Positions 33,938 through 43,428 of a DNA stretch of 64,000 nt are shown one piece after another. The position numbers and the translations under genes are program-made. Each line of letters opens with the position of its first letter. Position 1 is the stretch's first letter. The DNA is taken from assembly GCF_001956695.1 (NCBI RefSeq), contig NZ_CP019070.1, positions 1,674,001 to 1,738,000 of the forward strand. The letters are read 5' to 3'. Below the pieces are notes generated by a model that ran no database searches, had not been told where the DNA came from, and was given only the letters and a program-made list of their open reading frames with translations. The stretch is from Poseidonibacter parvus (GTDB lineage Bacteria > Campylobacterota > Campylobacteria > Campylobacterales > Arcobacteraceae).

Positions 33938-34832
33938 ATTTAAAAATCCTTAATTTAGAACTTCTACTTCTAGGGTTCTTTTTTATCTCTTCTTTTGTAG
34001 GAATAATTGGTTTTTTTGTAAGTATTTTTCCTAAAGCATGATTATTACCACATTCACATCTGAAAGCTTCAGGAGGACAAATACAAGACTTTGTCCATTT
34101 TTTAAAGTATTGCTTTACAATTCTATCTTCTAATGAATGAAATGAAATAATTGCAACAATACAATTTTCTAATTTTGCATCTGCCAAAGAATCAAATAAT
34201 CTTTTTAAAACTCCAAGCTCATCATTTACTTCAATTCTAATACCTTGAAAAGGAAGAGTTGCTGGATGTATTTTACCTTTTGACATTTTTTGTGATAGTA
34301 ATTGTGCTATTTGTTTTGCAGAAGTAAAAGGTCTATTATTAACTATTAGAGATGCAACTTTTTTATATTCTCGCACTTCTCCATACTCTTTAAACACTCT
34401 TTCAAGTTCACTTTGAGAATATGTATTTACAACTACAGAAGCATCTAAACTTTGATTTTGATTCATTCTCATATCTAAAGTTTCACTTTCAAAACCAAAA
34501 CCACGCTCTAGTTTATCAAGTTGTAAAGAAGAAACTCCAATATCAGCTAAAACACCTCTAATATCAAAATCTTTAAAGTTATCAAGAACATGTTCAAAAT
34601 TCCCTTTATTAAAAGTAACTCTTGACGAAAAAGCCTCTAATCTTTTTGCACAAAAAGCTAAAGCTTCATCATCTTGATCATTACATATTAACTTAACATT
34701 TTCATTTTGTTCTAATAATCCATTAGTGTGACCACCAAAACCAGTGGTACAATCAATGATATATCCTTCATTAATACTAGAAAAAGCTTCAAGTGTTTCA
34801 TTATATAGTACGGGAACATGTGGTATTTGCAT
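33930..34832 (-). CDS. rsmH: 16S rRNA (cytosine1402-N4)-methyltransferase
   Basis: A 300-residue RsmH (MraW). The N-terminus HVPVLYNETLEAF is the classic opening, followed by a SAM-binding CTTGFGGHTNGLLE (about 29-42), GVLADIGVSSLQLD and RGFGFESETLDMRM, and late IISFHSLEDRIVKQYF with a Cys-rich CICPPEAFRCECG. It methylates C1402 in the ribosomal decoding centre. AAGGA lies 8 bases before the ATG. It heads an rsmH - ftsL-like - RND operon. Confidence 0.95.
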   Translation of the reverse strand: MQIPHVPVLYNETLEAFSSINEGYIIDCTTGFGGHTNGLLEQNENVKLICNDQDDEALAFCAKRLEAFSSRVTFNKGNFEHVLDNFKDFDIRGVLADIGVSSLQLDKLERGFGFESETLDMRMNQNQSLDASVVVNTYSQSELERVFKEYGEVREYKKVASLIVNNRPFTSAKQIAQLLSQKMSKGKIHPATLPFQGIRIEVNDELGVLKRLFDSLADAKLENCIVAIISFHSLEDRIVKQYFKKWTKSCICPPEAFRCECGNNHALGKILTKKPIIPTKEEIKKNPRSRSSKLRIFKFD

Positions 34833-34893
34833 TCAAATAGTCCTTATTAAAATTAGTATATAATACCCAAAAATATATTTAAGGCTTTTTAAA

Positions 34894-35472
34894 ATGGTAG
34901 ATAAGGCTACAGTAAAACAATTAAGTGATTTATCTCTTACAATGTTTAGAAAAAACTTCTTTGGAATTTATCATGGAGCAATCTCTGCAAAACTAGATCA
35001 AGAGAACTTTGTAATTAATACAAATGATGCAATTTTTGATGAAATGACATCAAGTTCATTTTGTACACTAAATATCAATAAACAAGATTATAGATGGAAA
35101 ATTGCAAGTATAGAATCACATATTCATGCAACAATATATACAAATATTCATGAAGCAAAATATATAGCCTTTGGAATGCCTATTTATACTACAGCATATA
35201 CCTTTGAACATGATTCTATAGTTTTCGAAGATTATTTTGGAAAAACAACTTTTGGAGAAATTCCAATTTATGACCCAGGGGAATGTGAGAATTGGTATAG
35301 CAGAAACGCTTTAGAAATCACTAGATACTTAAAAGAATCAAAAAACAATGTAATGGTAATCAAAGGTGTTGGTGCTTATGTTTATGATAGAGACATAAAT
35401 GAACTTGTAAAAAAAATAGCAATTTTAGAAAACTCTTGCAGATTACTTAGTATAAAAACATCATTTTGCTAA
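34894..35472 (+). CDS. Class II aldolase/adducin-type protein
   Basis: A 192-residue protein whose whole length fits the class II aldolase/adducin fold (NFFGIYHGAISAKLDQENFVIN, then ASIESHIHATIYTNIHEAKYIAFG, where SHIHATIY and NIHEAKY stand in for the metal-binding His region). Because the usual HxH motif pattern is not clear, enzyme activity is uncertain; the family includes sugar-phosphate aldolases and non-catalytic relatives. It is divergent from rsmH with 61 bases between the starts. Confidence 0.68.
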   Translation: MVDKATVKQLSDLSLTMFRKNFFGIYHGAISAKLDQENFVINTNDAIFDEMTSSSFCTLNINKQDYRWKIASIESHIHATIYTNIHEAKYIAFGMPIYTTAYTFEHDSIVFEDYFGKTTFGEIPIYDPGECENWYSRNALEITRYLKESKNNVMVIKGVGAYVYDRDINELVKKIAILENSCRLLSIKTSFC

Positions 35473-35592
35473 TAAAATTTATTAAATCATTATTTTTTAC
35501 ATTATTTTTCAATATAAACCCCCAATTTTAGCTATTTTAAAGCTTAGATAGTATAAAGTTTATCAAATTTATTTTAATTAAGGAGTTCATCC

Positions 35593-35871
35593 ATGAACAA
35601 AGCTGAATTTATTGACGCAATAGCTGCAAAAGCTGGTTTATCTAAAAAAGACGCAAAAGGTGCAGTTGATTCTGTATTAGAAACAATTACTGAAACATTA
35701 GTAAAAAGAGAATCTGTAAGTTTCATTGGTTTTGGTACATTTACTACTGCTGATAGAGCTGCAAGAACTGCTAAAGTTCCAGGAACTGATAAAACAGTTG
35801 ACGTACCAGCTACTACTGTTGGAAAATTCAAAGTTGGAAAAGCTTTAAAAGAAGCAATTGCTAAAAAATAA
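35593..35871 (+). CDS. hup: HU-type DNA-binding protein
   Basis: A 92-residue nucleoid protein. It has the N-terminal dimerisation helices (KAEFIDAIAAKAGLSKKDAK), VSFIGFGTFTTADRAART before the beta arm, and the C-terminal helix. The arm tip here is KVPGTDKTVDVPATTVGKFK, so the usual RNPxTG sequence is altered to a PGTDKTV type, seen in Campylobacterota. A strong AAGGAG ribosome site precedes the ATG. Monocistronic, ended by a strong hairpin. Confidence 0.93.
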   Translation: MNKAEFIDAIAAKAGLSKKDAKGAVDSVLETITETLVKRESVSFIGFGTFTTADRAARTAKVPGTDKTVDVPATTVGKFKVGKALKEAIAKK

Positions 35872-35894
35872 TTTATTAACTTAAATTAACCAAC

Positions 35895-35933
35895 TTAAAA
35901 AAGGATCTACTTTATGTAGATCCTTTTTTTTTA
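35895..35933. terminator. Bidirectional terminator between HU and HrpB genes
   Basis: AAAAAAGGATCTAC and its complement GTAGATCCTTTTTT form a long stem with a TTTAT loop and T-runs on both strands. The hrpB stop codon (35912-35914) is in the loop and its last codons (VKKKGST) form one arm. Confidence 0.88.
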
Positions 35934-38461
35934 ACTCTATTTGTTGCTACTGCTTCATAAGGATTTTCGGGCCAGTAGTGTTTTTTATACTTTCCTCTTA
36001 ACTCTTTTCGAACTTCTGAATAAGAGTTTTTCCAAAAACTTTCTAAATCATATGTTATTTGAATAGGTCTTTGTGCTGGTGATAATAAATGTATTTGGAG
36101 AAATACAGAATTATTTAATATCATTGGTGTTTTCTTTAATCCAAAAACTTCTTGTATTTTTACTTTTAAAATAGGCGTTTTAATATCACTATAATCTATT
36201 TTGATATTAGAGCCACTTGGAACTTTTAATGTATTTGGAAGTAATTTTTCTAAAGTTTGTAAATCATCCCATAAAAGCATTGATTGTAAATAAGAATAAG
36301 TATCAATACTTTTTAAATCTTTTAATGAATTCATATTTTGTAAAAAAGGTTCTAAGCTATTAATATTTTTTAGTAAACCTTCTTTTGTAAAATCAGGTAA
36401 GTTTAAATTTATAGTATTAACATCTTCACTTTTAATATGATGATTTAAAAAACAAACTTTTGATATTAAATCTTGGGCTTTTTTATTCCAAGATAACAAA
36501 GCTAAGCCTTCTTTCTTAATTAACTGTATTAACAATCTTGGATATTTTTCTTTTTTAAACTCAATATTAGCATTTGAAAAGAGTTCAAGCTTTAAAAAGT
36601 ATGTAGATGTTTTAATATCTAAACTATTTTTTTCTTTCTTATATATCACTTCATCTTTTTGTTTTAAAAAAGAAGAAAAATATTTTTTAATATCATCTAA
36701 GTTAATAGGACAGGCATGAAGTATATGTGAGTTTTTTTCTTTTGCATTTATGTTTGGTAAAACTAAATATTCACTATTAAAAAGAGTATCTTTACTGTTT
36801 AATATTGCACCCTTTTCATTACTTAATTTATATTTATTATCATTTTTAGCTCTTAGTTTTGCAAGTCTATTAGGATATGCAAATAAAAGTAATACACCTA
36901 AAATATTTTCTTCAAGGTATTCATTCTTATTTTCTAAAATCGTTATAATTTTTATAAGTTTTTTATAAATAAACTCTGCTTGTTTTAATACCTGTTTTGC
37001 TCTAAATTCATTAATATTAAAAGAATTAAATCTTTTTTGCTTTAAAGCTATATATCTTTCATATAAATTGCAAGAGCTAAAAGTATCTTTAAAAATATCA
37101 TTTTCTAAAAGCATTGATGTAATTAAACAAGCTTGCTTTGCATAGCCTAATTCATTTGCTTTTAGTATCATATTTGCAAATCTAGGATGAATTCCTAAAG
37201 ATAAACACTGCTTACCCTCTTTTGTAATATTACCTTTATTATCTAACATATTTAAATTTAGTAGTAAGTTTTTTGAGGAATCAATAATTTCTAAACTTGG
37301 GTAATCTAAAAGTTTTAATTCACTTAAATCTTCAACTCCCCATAAAGCAACTTCAAGTAAAAAAGATGATAAATCAGCTCTTAAAATTTCAGGTTTTGAT
37401 GTTTGCTCTAAAATCCTGTTTTTATGCCAAAGCTTATAACATTTTCCACTACTTAATCTTCCAGCTCGTCCTGCTCTTTGTATTGAAGCTTCTTTTGAAA
37501 TAAAACAATATTCTAAATGATTCATATCATTAGAAGAATTAAATCTTGTTTGTTTTTGTAAACCTGAATCAATTACTACTTTAATTCCTTCAATTGTAAG
37601 TGAGGTTTGTGCTATATTTGTTGAAAGAATTACTTTTCTATTTTCATTTTTCCCAATAGCCTTTTCTTGATCTTTTTGAGTTAAACTTGAATGTAAAGGA
37701 AGTATATTAATTTCCTTATTTGATACTTTTAACTTTAATTTTTCTTCTAAATATTTAATCTCTTTTAAACCAGGAAGAAAAACTAAAATATCACCTTCAT
37801 CTTTGTTTATAGAAGATAAAATAGTTTTTAATAAAATGTCATTTAAAGTTTCAAGTGTTGGATGTTTAATATCTTGATTTAAATAAACATCTTCAATATC
37901 ATACATTCTTCCTTCACTTTTTATTACTTCTGCATTTTCTAATAAACTTGATATTTCTTTAGTATTTAGAGTTGCTGACATTAAAAGAATCTTTAAATCA
38001 TCTCTTAATAATTCTTGAGATTGTAAAGATAAAGCTAAGGATAAATCACTATGAATACTTCTTTCATGAAACTCATCAAATATAATCAATGCAATATCTT
38101 CTAAAGCTTGGTCATTTTGTAACTTTCTTGTTAATATTCCTTCAGTTACTACTAATATTTTTGTATCTTTTGAAAAGCAAGAATCCATTTTAACTTGGTA
38201 CCCTACTCTTTGCCCTATTTCTTCACCAAGTAATCTTGCCATTTGCAAAGCAACATTTTTTGCAGCCATTCTTCGAGGTTCAAGCATAATAATCGTTCGA
38301 TGCTTTAACCAGTTTGCTTCTAAAAATGATATTGGTACTATTGTACTTTTACCTGCACCTGCACTTGCTTGAAGGACTACTCTTTTTTTGTTTTCTAAAC
38401 TTTTTTTTAGTGTTGGAATTATTTCATGTATAGGGAGTTGTTTCATATTATTTTTTGTCAT
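35912..38461 (-). CDS. hrpB: HrpB-type ATP-dependent helicase
   Basis: A DEAH-box helicase of about 849 residues: Walker A QASAGAGKST (about 35-44), DEFHER, SATLN, then a RecA2 domain ending in SIQRAGRAGRLSSGKCY, the ratchet region, and the HrpB-specific C-terminal extension (LLSPAQRPIQITYDLESFW and SYSEVRKELRGKYKKHYWPENP). RNA helicase of unclear physiological role. The start is ambiguous: ATG at 38461 within the end of the transporter gene, or ATG at 38446 just after its stop; neither has a good ribosome site, so reinitiation after the upstream gene is likely. The 3' end forms the shared terminator. Confidence 0.9.
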   Translation of the reverse strand: MTKNNMKQLPIHEIIPTLKKSLENKKRVVLQASAGAGKSTIVPISFLEANWLKHRTIIMLEPRRMAAKNVALQMARLLGEEIGQRVGYQVKMDSCFSKDTKILVVTEGILTRKLQNDQALEDIALIIFDEFHERSIHSDLSLALSLQSQELLRDDLKILLMSATLNTKEISSLLENAEVIKSEGRMYDIEDVYLNQDIKHPTLETLNDILLKTILSSINKDEGDILVFLPGLKEIKYLEEKLKLKVSNKEINILPLHSSLTQKDQEKAIGKNENRKVILSTNIAQTSLTIEGIKVVIDSGLQKQTRFNSSNDMNHLEYCFISKEASIQRAGRAGRLSSGKCYKLWHKNRILEQTSKPEILRADLSSFLLEVALWGVEDLSELKLLDYPSLEIIDSSKNLLLNLNMLDNKGNITKEGKQCLSLGIHPRFANMILKANELGYAKQACLITSMLLENDIFKDTFSSCNLYERYIALKQKRFNSFNINEFRAKQVLKQAEFIYKKLIKIITILENKNEYLEENILGVLLLFAYPNRLAKLRAKNDNKYKLSNEKGAILNSKDTLFNSEYLVLPNINAKEKNSHILHACPINLDDIKKYFSSFLKQKDEVIYKKEKNSLDIKTSTYFLKLELFSNANIEFKKEKYPRLLIQLIKKEGLALLSWNKKAQDLISKVCFLNHHIKSEDVNTINLNLPDFTKEGLLKNINSLEPFLQNMNSLKDLKSIDTYSYLQSMLLWDDLQTLEKLLPNTLKVPSGSNIKIDYSDIKTPILKVKIQEVFGLKKTPMILNNSVFLQIHLLSPAQRPIQITYDLESFWKNSYSEVRKELRGKYKKHYWPENPYEAVATNRVKKKGST

Positions 38462-40175
38462 CAATCCATAATATTCTAGCTACATCAATTAAATTTTTTG
38501 AAATACTGTGAGTATAAGTGGAATCATTAATCAAAGATGTTGCCATTGTACTTGTTATTTGATTTTTTCTAATTAATGTATCAATTTTTTCATTGTGTAA
38601 ATCACCTAACTGCATTATTTCATACTCTAAAATCTCTAAATTTTTAAAAGCTTTTACATCATCTTTATCATTTTTTAAATCATTTATTGTATTTATAGTC
38701 TTAGCTATATTAGTTCTTAAATAATTGTATTCTTCTTTTATAAAGCTATTATCTGATTTTAAATAAAAGATTATATTTTTATGAAGATCTCTAATATTCT
38801 TGATTGCTTCAACTATGTCTTTTGAAGCTAATTTGTAAGAGTATATTTTATTTTTATAATCATTATCCATATTTTCTTGAGCAAGAACAGAAAAATGTAT
38901 TATTTCTCCATATAAAGATTTTATCTTGCTTGAATAAAACTCATTAATATCAATATTTATTTGTGCATTTGAATTTTTAACAACTAAAGAAATATCATGG
39001 CTTCCTAAATAGTTGTGTCTGTGTAAATATAAAGCATGAGAAATCACTTCAACTGAGTTTTCGTATAAATGTATAGTTTCATTTTTTATAGCTTCTATTG
39101 CAGCATCAGGAACTGAAATTACAATATCATCAAGAAATTTTGCTTTTAATTTTGATGTTTTTTCATCTTTAAATAGTGTTGCTAAAAAACTTTCTAATTT
39201 ATAGGTAAAAGGAGATACAAGTAAAACTCCAATAATATTAAAAATAGTATGAAATAATGCTAATTTCATTGCATAGTTATCTTCTAAAATTCCTATTTTA
39301 GAAGCAAGTACAGACACTAAATCTGCTAGTTGATATAAAAAAGCAATTGCTATTATTGCAGTTGTGATATTAAAAATAAAATGTGCAACTGCTAATCTTT
39401 TACCATTAGCATTTGATGAAATTGCAGCTACAACAGCAGTAACTGTTGTACCTATATTAGCTCCAATTGCTAATTCTAAAGCATTTATATATAAAATTTG
39501 ATTAGTCATTAAAGCAGTGATAATTAATGCCATTGTTGCAGCACTTGATTGAATAACTACAGTTGCAAGTAATCCAATTAGAATATAAATTAATATTCCT
39601 AAATTGCCTTCTATTGCAAATTGAGATAAGTCAATACCATTTTTTAAAGTATCAAAACCTTCTTTCATATAAGAAATACCTAAAAAGACAAATCCTAAAC
39701 CTAAAAGAACATTACCTAAACCTTTATAACTTTTATTGTCAGAGAATCTAAAAATTACTCCAAAAATAATCATAGGAAAAGCAAAGGCAGCTATTTTAAT
39801 TTCCATTCCAAAACTTGAAACTATCCAAGCAGTTGTAGTTGAACCTATATTTGAGCCAAAGATAACTCCAATAGCACCACTTAAAGATATTAACCCTGCA
39901 CTTAAAAAAGATATTATTACAACTGAGATCAATGAAGAACTTTGAACAATTGAAGTAGATAAAAAGCCTGTAAATATAGCTTTTGGAATATTATTAGTAG
40001 TTTTAGATAAAACTTTTTCTAAAATACCACCACTAAAAAGTTTGAAACCATCTTCCATAAAAGTCATACCAATTAAAAAAATTGCGATTCCAGTGATTAT
40101 AACTTTTGCATCATCATCAACTAAAAGTAAATAAGCTAATGCAATTAAAATTAATGGATAGATGATTTTTCTCAA
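38448..40175 (-). CDS. Na/Pi-cotransporter-family protein with PhoU-like C-terminus
   Basis: A 575-residue sodium-phosphate symporter-type protein. Two repeated membrane halves each contain a QSS motif (STSIVQSSSLISVV and ATVVIQSSAATMALI) and a GxNIGTT motif (GSNIGSTTTAW, GANIGTTVTAV), followed by a PhoU-like helical C-terminal region from about 370. The start is a TTG at 40175 with AAAAGGA 9 bases upstream, giving the natural N-terminus with LRKIIYPLIL; the longer open frame to 40376 would run across the divergent helicase gene. It overlaps hrpB. Confidence 0.9.
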   Translation of the reverse strand: MRKIIYPLILIALAYLLLVDDDAKVIITGIAIFLIGMTFMEDGFKLFSGGILEKVLSKTTNNIPKAIFTGFLSTSIVQSSSLISVVIISFLSAGLISLSGAIGVIFGSNIGSTTTAWIVSSFGMEIKIAAFAFPMIIFGVIFRFSDNKSYKGLGNVLLGLGFVFLGISYMKEGFDTLKNGIDLSQFAIEGNLGILIYILIGLLATVVIQSSAATMALIITALMTNQILYINALELAIGANIGTTVTAVVAAISSNANGKRLAVAHFIFNITTAIIAIAFLYQLADLVSVLASKIGILEDNYAMKLALFHTIFNIIGVLLVSPFTYKLESFLATLFKDEKTSKLKAKFLDDIVISVPDAAIEAIKNETIHLYENSVEVISHALYLHRHNYLGSHDISLVVKNSNAQINIDINEFYSSKIKSLYGEIIHFSVLAQENMDNDYKNKIYSYKLASKDIVEAIKNIRDLHKNIIFYLKSDNSFIKEEYNYLRTNIAKTINTINDLKNDKDDVKAFKNLEILEYEIMQLGDLHNEKIDTLIRKNQITSTMATSLINDSTYTHSISKNLIDVARILWIDDKK

Positions 40176-40269
40176 GATAAAAATTCCTTTTATGAAATAA
40201 TACCAAATATTTAGATATAATCGCAAAATATATAAAACAAAAGGAATTGTTATCGAAACATTTACTTCA

Positions 40270-41559
40270 ATGGGCATAAATTCTCTATTAATTGACGCAT
40301 TAAAAGATTTAGAGTTTGAAAAAGCTACGGAAATACAAGAAAAGTCTATACCAATAGCGCTTAAAAAGAAAGACATATTAGCAGCCGCACAAAGTGGTAC
40401 AGGAAAAACTGCTGCATTTTTATTACCAATTTTAAATGAAATTCATGAAAATCAAGAAGGTCTTAAAGATAAAACATTAAGAGCTTTAATAATTGTACCA
40501 ACAAGAGAACTTGCTAATCAAATATCAAAAGTTATTGAAGAGTTTTCAAAATACATAAGAATAGAAAAAGCTGTTGTTTATGGTGGAGTTTCATCTACAG
40601 ACCAAGCTAAAAAAATAGCACGTGGGTTAGATATTTTAGTTGCAACTCCTGGAAGATTACAAGAACATATCAGAAATAAAACAGTTGATTTATCTTCAGT
40701 TACAACTTTAGTTGTAGACGAAGTTGATACTATGCTTGATATGGGATTTTTAAATGATATTGAAGTAATTTTTCAAGAAGCAAATCAAAGCAGACAGATT
40801 TTAATGTACTCTGCAACAATGACTCAAAATGTTAAAAAACTTGCGAAAGAGTTTTTAAAAGACCCAGTTGTTGTAGAAATTTCTTCACAAAGATCAAGTG
40901 TTAAAAAAATTGTTCAAAGAGTTATAGAAGTAGACCCAGACCAAAAAGCTGCACTACTTTCTTATATTATTGGTTCAGAGAACTATTCACAAGTTTTAGT
41001 TTTTGTAAATACGAAAAAAGAAGCAGATGGCTTAGTTGAACACTTAAATCTTGATGGTTTACCAGCTTCTTGTATTCATGGAGATATAAGACAAACTGCA
41101 CGTGCAAAAGCTTTAAGAAAATTTAGATCAGGAGATAATAGAGTTTTAGTTGCAACTGATATTGCAGCACGTGGTATTGATATTCAAATGCTTCCACTTG
41201 TAGTTAACTTTGAACTTCCAGAAGGTGTTAGTGATTATACACACAGAATTGGAAGAACAGGCCGTGCTGGTCAATCTGGTTTTGCTATTACACTTTTAAG
41301 TGTAAAAGATTATAAAATGATGAAAGAGATTGAAAAAGAGTTAATTCTTGATTTAGGAAGAGAAGAAGTAGAAGGTTTTGAACCAACAGAAAAAAAACCA
41401 AGAATATTTGTTCATAAAAGAAGACCTCTTTCTCAGAAAAAAGGTTTAAAAGATAAATATGGAAAACCAAAGCAAACAAGTAAAACAAATAAAAAACCTA
41501 ATCAAAAAACATCTAAAAAAACAACAAAAAGAGATGCTAATAGAAACTTTAGAAAATAA
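40270..41559 (+). CDS. DEAD-box RNA helicase (start probably upstream at a non-ATG codon)
   Basis: A 429-residue (from the ATG) DEAD-box helicase: Q-motif KATEIQEKSIP, Walker A AAQSGTGKTA, PTRELA, DEVD in place of DEAD, SAT, then ARGIDIQ and HRIGRTGRAG, with a lysine-rich C-terminal tail for RNA binding. The ATG at 40270 has no ribosome site; AAAGGA lies at 40240-40245, about 25 bases away. Reading the frame upstream adds IETFTS, restoring the aromatic residue that precedes the Q-motif in most family members, and puts an ATC codon 6 bases after the AAGGA. A non-canonical start or a base error is possible. Confidence 0.88.
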   Translation: MGINSLLIDALKDLEFEKATEIQEKSIPIALKKKDILAAAQSGTGKTAAFLLPILNEIHENQEGLKDKTLRALIIVPTRELANQISKVIEEFSKYIRIEKAVVYGGVSSTDQAKKIARGLDILVATPGRLQEHIRNKTVDLSSVTTLVVDEVDTMLDMGFLNDIEVIFQEANQSRQILMYSATMTQNVKKLAKEFLKDPVVVEISSQRSSVKKIVQRVIEVDPDQKAALLSYIIGSENYSQVLVFVNTKKEADGLVEHLNLDGLPASCIHGDIRQTARAKALRKFRSGDNRVLVATDIAARGIDIQMLPLVVNFELPEGVSDYTHRIGRTGRAGQSGFAITLLSVKDYKMMKEIEKELILDLGREEVEGFEPTEKKPRIFVHKRRPLSQKKGLKDKYGKPKQTSKTNKKPNQKTSKKTTKRDANRNFRK

Positions 41560-41580
41560 GATATCATAAGATATCTTATT
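41555..41580. terminator. Shared hairpin of DEAD-box helicase and exonuclease genes
   Basis: AATAAGATATC and GATATCTTATT form an 11-bp stem with an ATAA loop. The helicase stop codon (41557-41559) is in the left arm. A T-rich sequence follows. Confidence 0.7.
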
Positions 41581-41589
41581 TAGTTTTCT

Positions 41590-42111
41590 TTATATAATAT
41601 TCATTCTTTTTAATATCTCATAAGTTTTCGAAACATCATAAGTAGCACTATGATATTTAACATCATCAAAATCTATTTTATAAAAATTACAAGTTTCATC
41701 AAGTTTCGGATTTTTGATATTTCCATTTTTATTTAAAGCTTTTACTATTTTTTTATTCTCTTTCATTGTACAAAAATGATTTTCAAACTTTACCATTCTA
41801 TCAAGATGTCTTAATTCAAAAGAAATATTATGTGCAACTAAAGTATTTGCATCTTCACAAAACTCTATAAAATCTAAATCTTCAGTAAAATAAGAAGAAT
41901 AAGTCATATCTTTTCTATGCTCTAATATAAGCTCTGGTGTTAACTTATGTACTTCATATGAGTATGGATTAACACTATATCTTGAAAGATAATATCTATG
42001 AAACTTATCAACTAACTCATATTTATCATTTACTTTTTTTAATTTAACAGCTGCTACTTCTATTACATCCCCAATATTTTGTGAATTTGTTTCAAAATCT
42101 AAAATTATCAT
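41590..42111 (-). CDS. DnaQ-like 3'-5' exonuclease
   Basis: A 173-residue DEDDh-type exonuclease: motif I LDFET (D4, E6), motif II HNISFELRHLD (about 94-104), motif III HSATYD (about 153-158), supplying the four acidic ligands and catalytic His. It could act on DNA or RNA ends; a polymerase III epsilon role is not implied. Its ATG overlaps the stop of the upstream gene (ATGA), so the two are coupled. Confidence 0.88.
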   Translation of the reverse strand: MIILDFETNSQNIGDVIEVAAVKLKKVNDKYELVDKFHRYYLSRYSVNPYSYEVHKLTPELILEHRKDMTYSSYFTEDLDFIEFCEDANTLVAHNISFELRHLDRMVKFENHFCTMKENKKIVKALNKNGNIKNPKLDETCNFYKIDFDDVKYHSATYDVSKTYEILKRMNII

Positions 42112-42434
42112 TTTTTTATTTCTTCTCTTTTTTCATATATCATTTTTTGTATTTTCTTATATTCAATTTTATTAATAGAATCTATTTCATCTATTAGGTT
42201 CTCATATTTTTTATAAAGTAGCCATATATTTTGTGCATGTTCATACCTTTGCATTTTTATTAGTTCAAAATATGCAAAAGCATTTACAAAAGCTTTTAGT
42301 ATAAAAGATTCATTTCTTGTTTTTTTATCATTTTTATACTTTCTCCATAACTCTTCTGTTTTATCATGAACATTTATAAAATAATTTTTTTCTAATAAAA
42401 CGATAAGTTCTTTTAGTTCCATTTTAATATTCAT
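42108..42434 (-). CDS. Small helical protein upstream of the exonuclease, unknown
   Basis: A 108-residue, highly charged, helical, soluble protein (MELKELIVLLEKNYFI; then LLYKKYENLIDEIDSINKIEYKKIQKMIYEK). The ATG at 42434 follows AGG by 6 bases; the open frame begins two codons earlier at a TTG. Four-base overlap with the exonuclease implies a shared role. No family recognised. Confidence 0.6.
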   Translation of the reverse strand: MNIKMELKELIVLLEKNYFINVHDKTEELWRKYKNDKKTRNESFILKAFVNAFAYFELIKMQRYEHAQNIWLLYKKYENLIDEIDSINKIEYKKIQKMIYEKREEIKK

Positions 42435-42590
42435 AAACAACCTATATATTGTAGTTGTGTAATTATATCAAAGTAAATTTAAATTTTATAAATAATTTAT
42501 CTTTTATCTAAAAACAAGTAGTTACTTTATTTAATAATATTTTAATATTACTAGTTATACAATATGTAAAGGTTAATAAAAGGAGTCATT

Positions 42591-43418
42591 ATGCAAATTG
42601 GAAATAACTCGCAAATAAGCCAAGATATATACTCAAGTGCAAATCAGTCTTTAAATAAAATTGCAACAGGTGTTACACTTAATCAAGCAAGCAATGATGC
42701 TTCAAGTTTAGCAATATCAAATAACTTACAAGCACAAGCTAGTGGTTACACTCAAGCCATTGAAAACTCAAACTCAGCAATTGCTCTAACACAAATAGCA
42801 GATGGTGCTATTAGTGAACAATCTAAAATTTTAGATAATGTAAAAGAAAAGCTTTTACAAGCATCAACTGATACAACTAGCCAAGATGGAAGAGATGCCC
42901 TTTTAAATGATATTAAAGGACTATTAGAACAGTTTGATAATATTGCTAGCAGTACAAATTACAATGATACTAATTTACTTCAAAATACTAGTAGCGATAA
43001 TTCTGCTACAAATAGTTTACAATTCCAAGCAGGTGAAGAAAGTAGTGATTTAATTGAAACATCAAGTGTACAATCAAATACTGAAGGTCTTTCTTTATCA
43101 GCACTTGTAAATCAAGATGCTTCAAGTTTTTCAAGTTCGGATGCTAGAGGTTTTTTAGATGATGTAGATAATGCTATAAGTTCTTTAAGTGACATTAGAA
43201 GTGAATTTGGTTCTGTTCAAAATCAATTAGAAAGTTCAACAACAAATCTTTTATCACAAAGAACTGAAACTTTAGGTGCAAATGCTGTTTATGATACAGA
43301 TTTTGCCAAAGAATCAGCTAACTTTTCAAAACAAAATGTGTTAGCACAAATTGGAGCTTTTGCAAGTACGCAAGCTAACAATATTAATCAACAAACAGTT
43401 GGAAGACTATTAACTTAA
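42591..43418 (+). CDS. Flagellin-like protein with shortened N-terminus
   Basis: A 275-residue flagellin-family protein. The N-terminal part (SLNKIATGVTLNQASNDASSLAIS and QAIENSNSAIALTQIADGA) matches the flagellin D1 helices, and the C-terminus (TDFAKESANFSKQNVLAQIGAFASTQAN, then GRLLT) matches D0/D1 of Campylobacterota flagellins. The N-terminus begins MQIGNNSQIS, so it lacks roughly 15-20 residues of D0 found in true filament flagellins, and the variable centre is small. AAAAGGAG precedes the ATG. No sigma-28 or sigma-54 promoter was recognised, and no other flagellar gene is nearby. Confidence 0.82.
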   Translation: MQIGNNSQISQDIYSSANQSLNKIATGVTLNQASNDASSLAISNNLQAQASGYTQAIENSNSAIALTQIADGAISEQSKILDNVKEKLLQASTDTTSQDGRDALLNDIKGLLEQFDNIASSTNYNDTNLLQNTSSDNSATNSLQFQAGEESSDLIETSSVQSNTEGLSLSALVNQDASSFSSSDARGFLDDVDNAISSLSDIRSEFGSVQNQLESSTTNLLSQRTETLGANAVYDTDFAKESANFSKQNVLAQIGAFASTQANNINQQTVGRLLT

Positions 43419-43428
43419 AAGTTAATAG
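43407..43428. terminator. Hairpin holding both stop codons of a convergent overlapping pair
   Basis: CTATTAACTT (43407-43416) and AAGTTAATAG (43419-43428) form a 10-bp stem. The flagellin-like gene stops at 43416-43418 and the convergent gene at 43415-43417, so the two coding regions overlap by 4 bases inside the hairpin. Confidence 0.6.

Noticed and set aside
40176-40376. 67-codon N-terminal extension of the Na/Pi transporter
   Set aside because: It would run across the promoter and start of the divergent DEAD-box gene and has no ribosome site, while TTG at 40175 has AAAAGGA at good spacing.
42441-42590. Sigma-28 or sigma-54 promoter for the flagellin-like gene
   Set aside because: No CGATAT or GG-N10-GC type pair is visible in the 150 bases before the gene.
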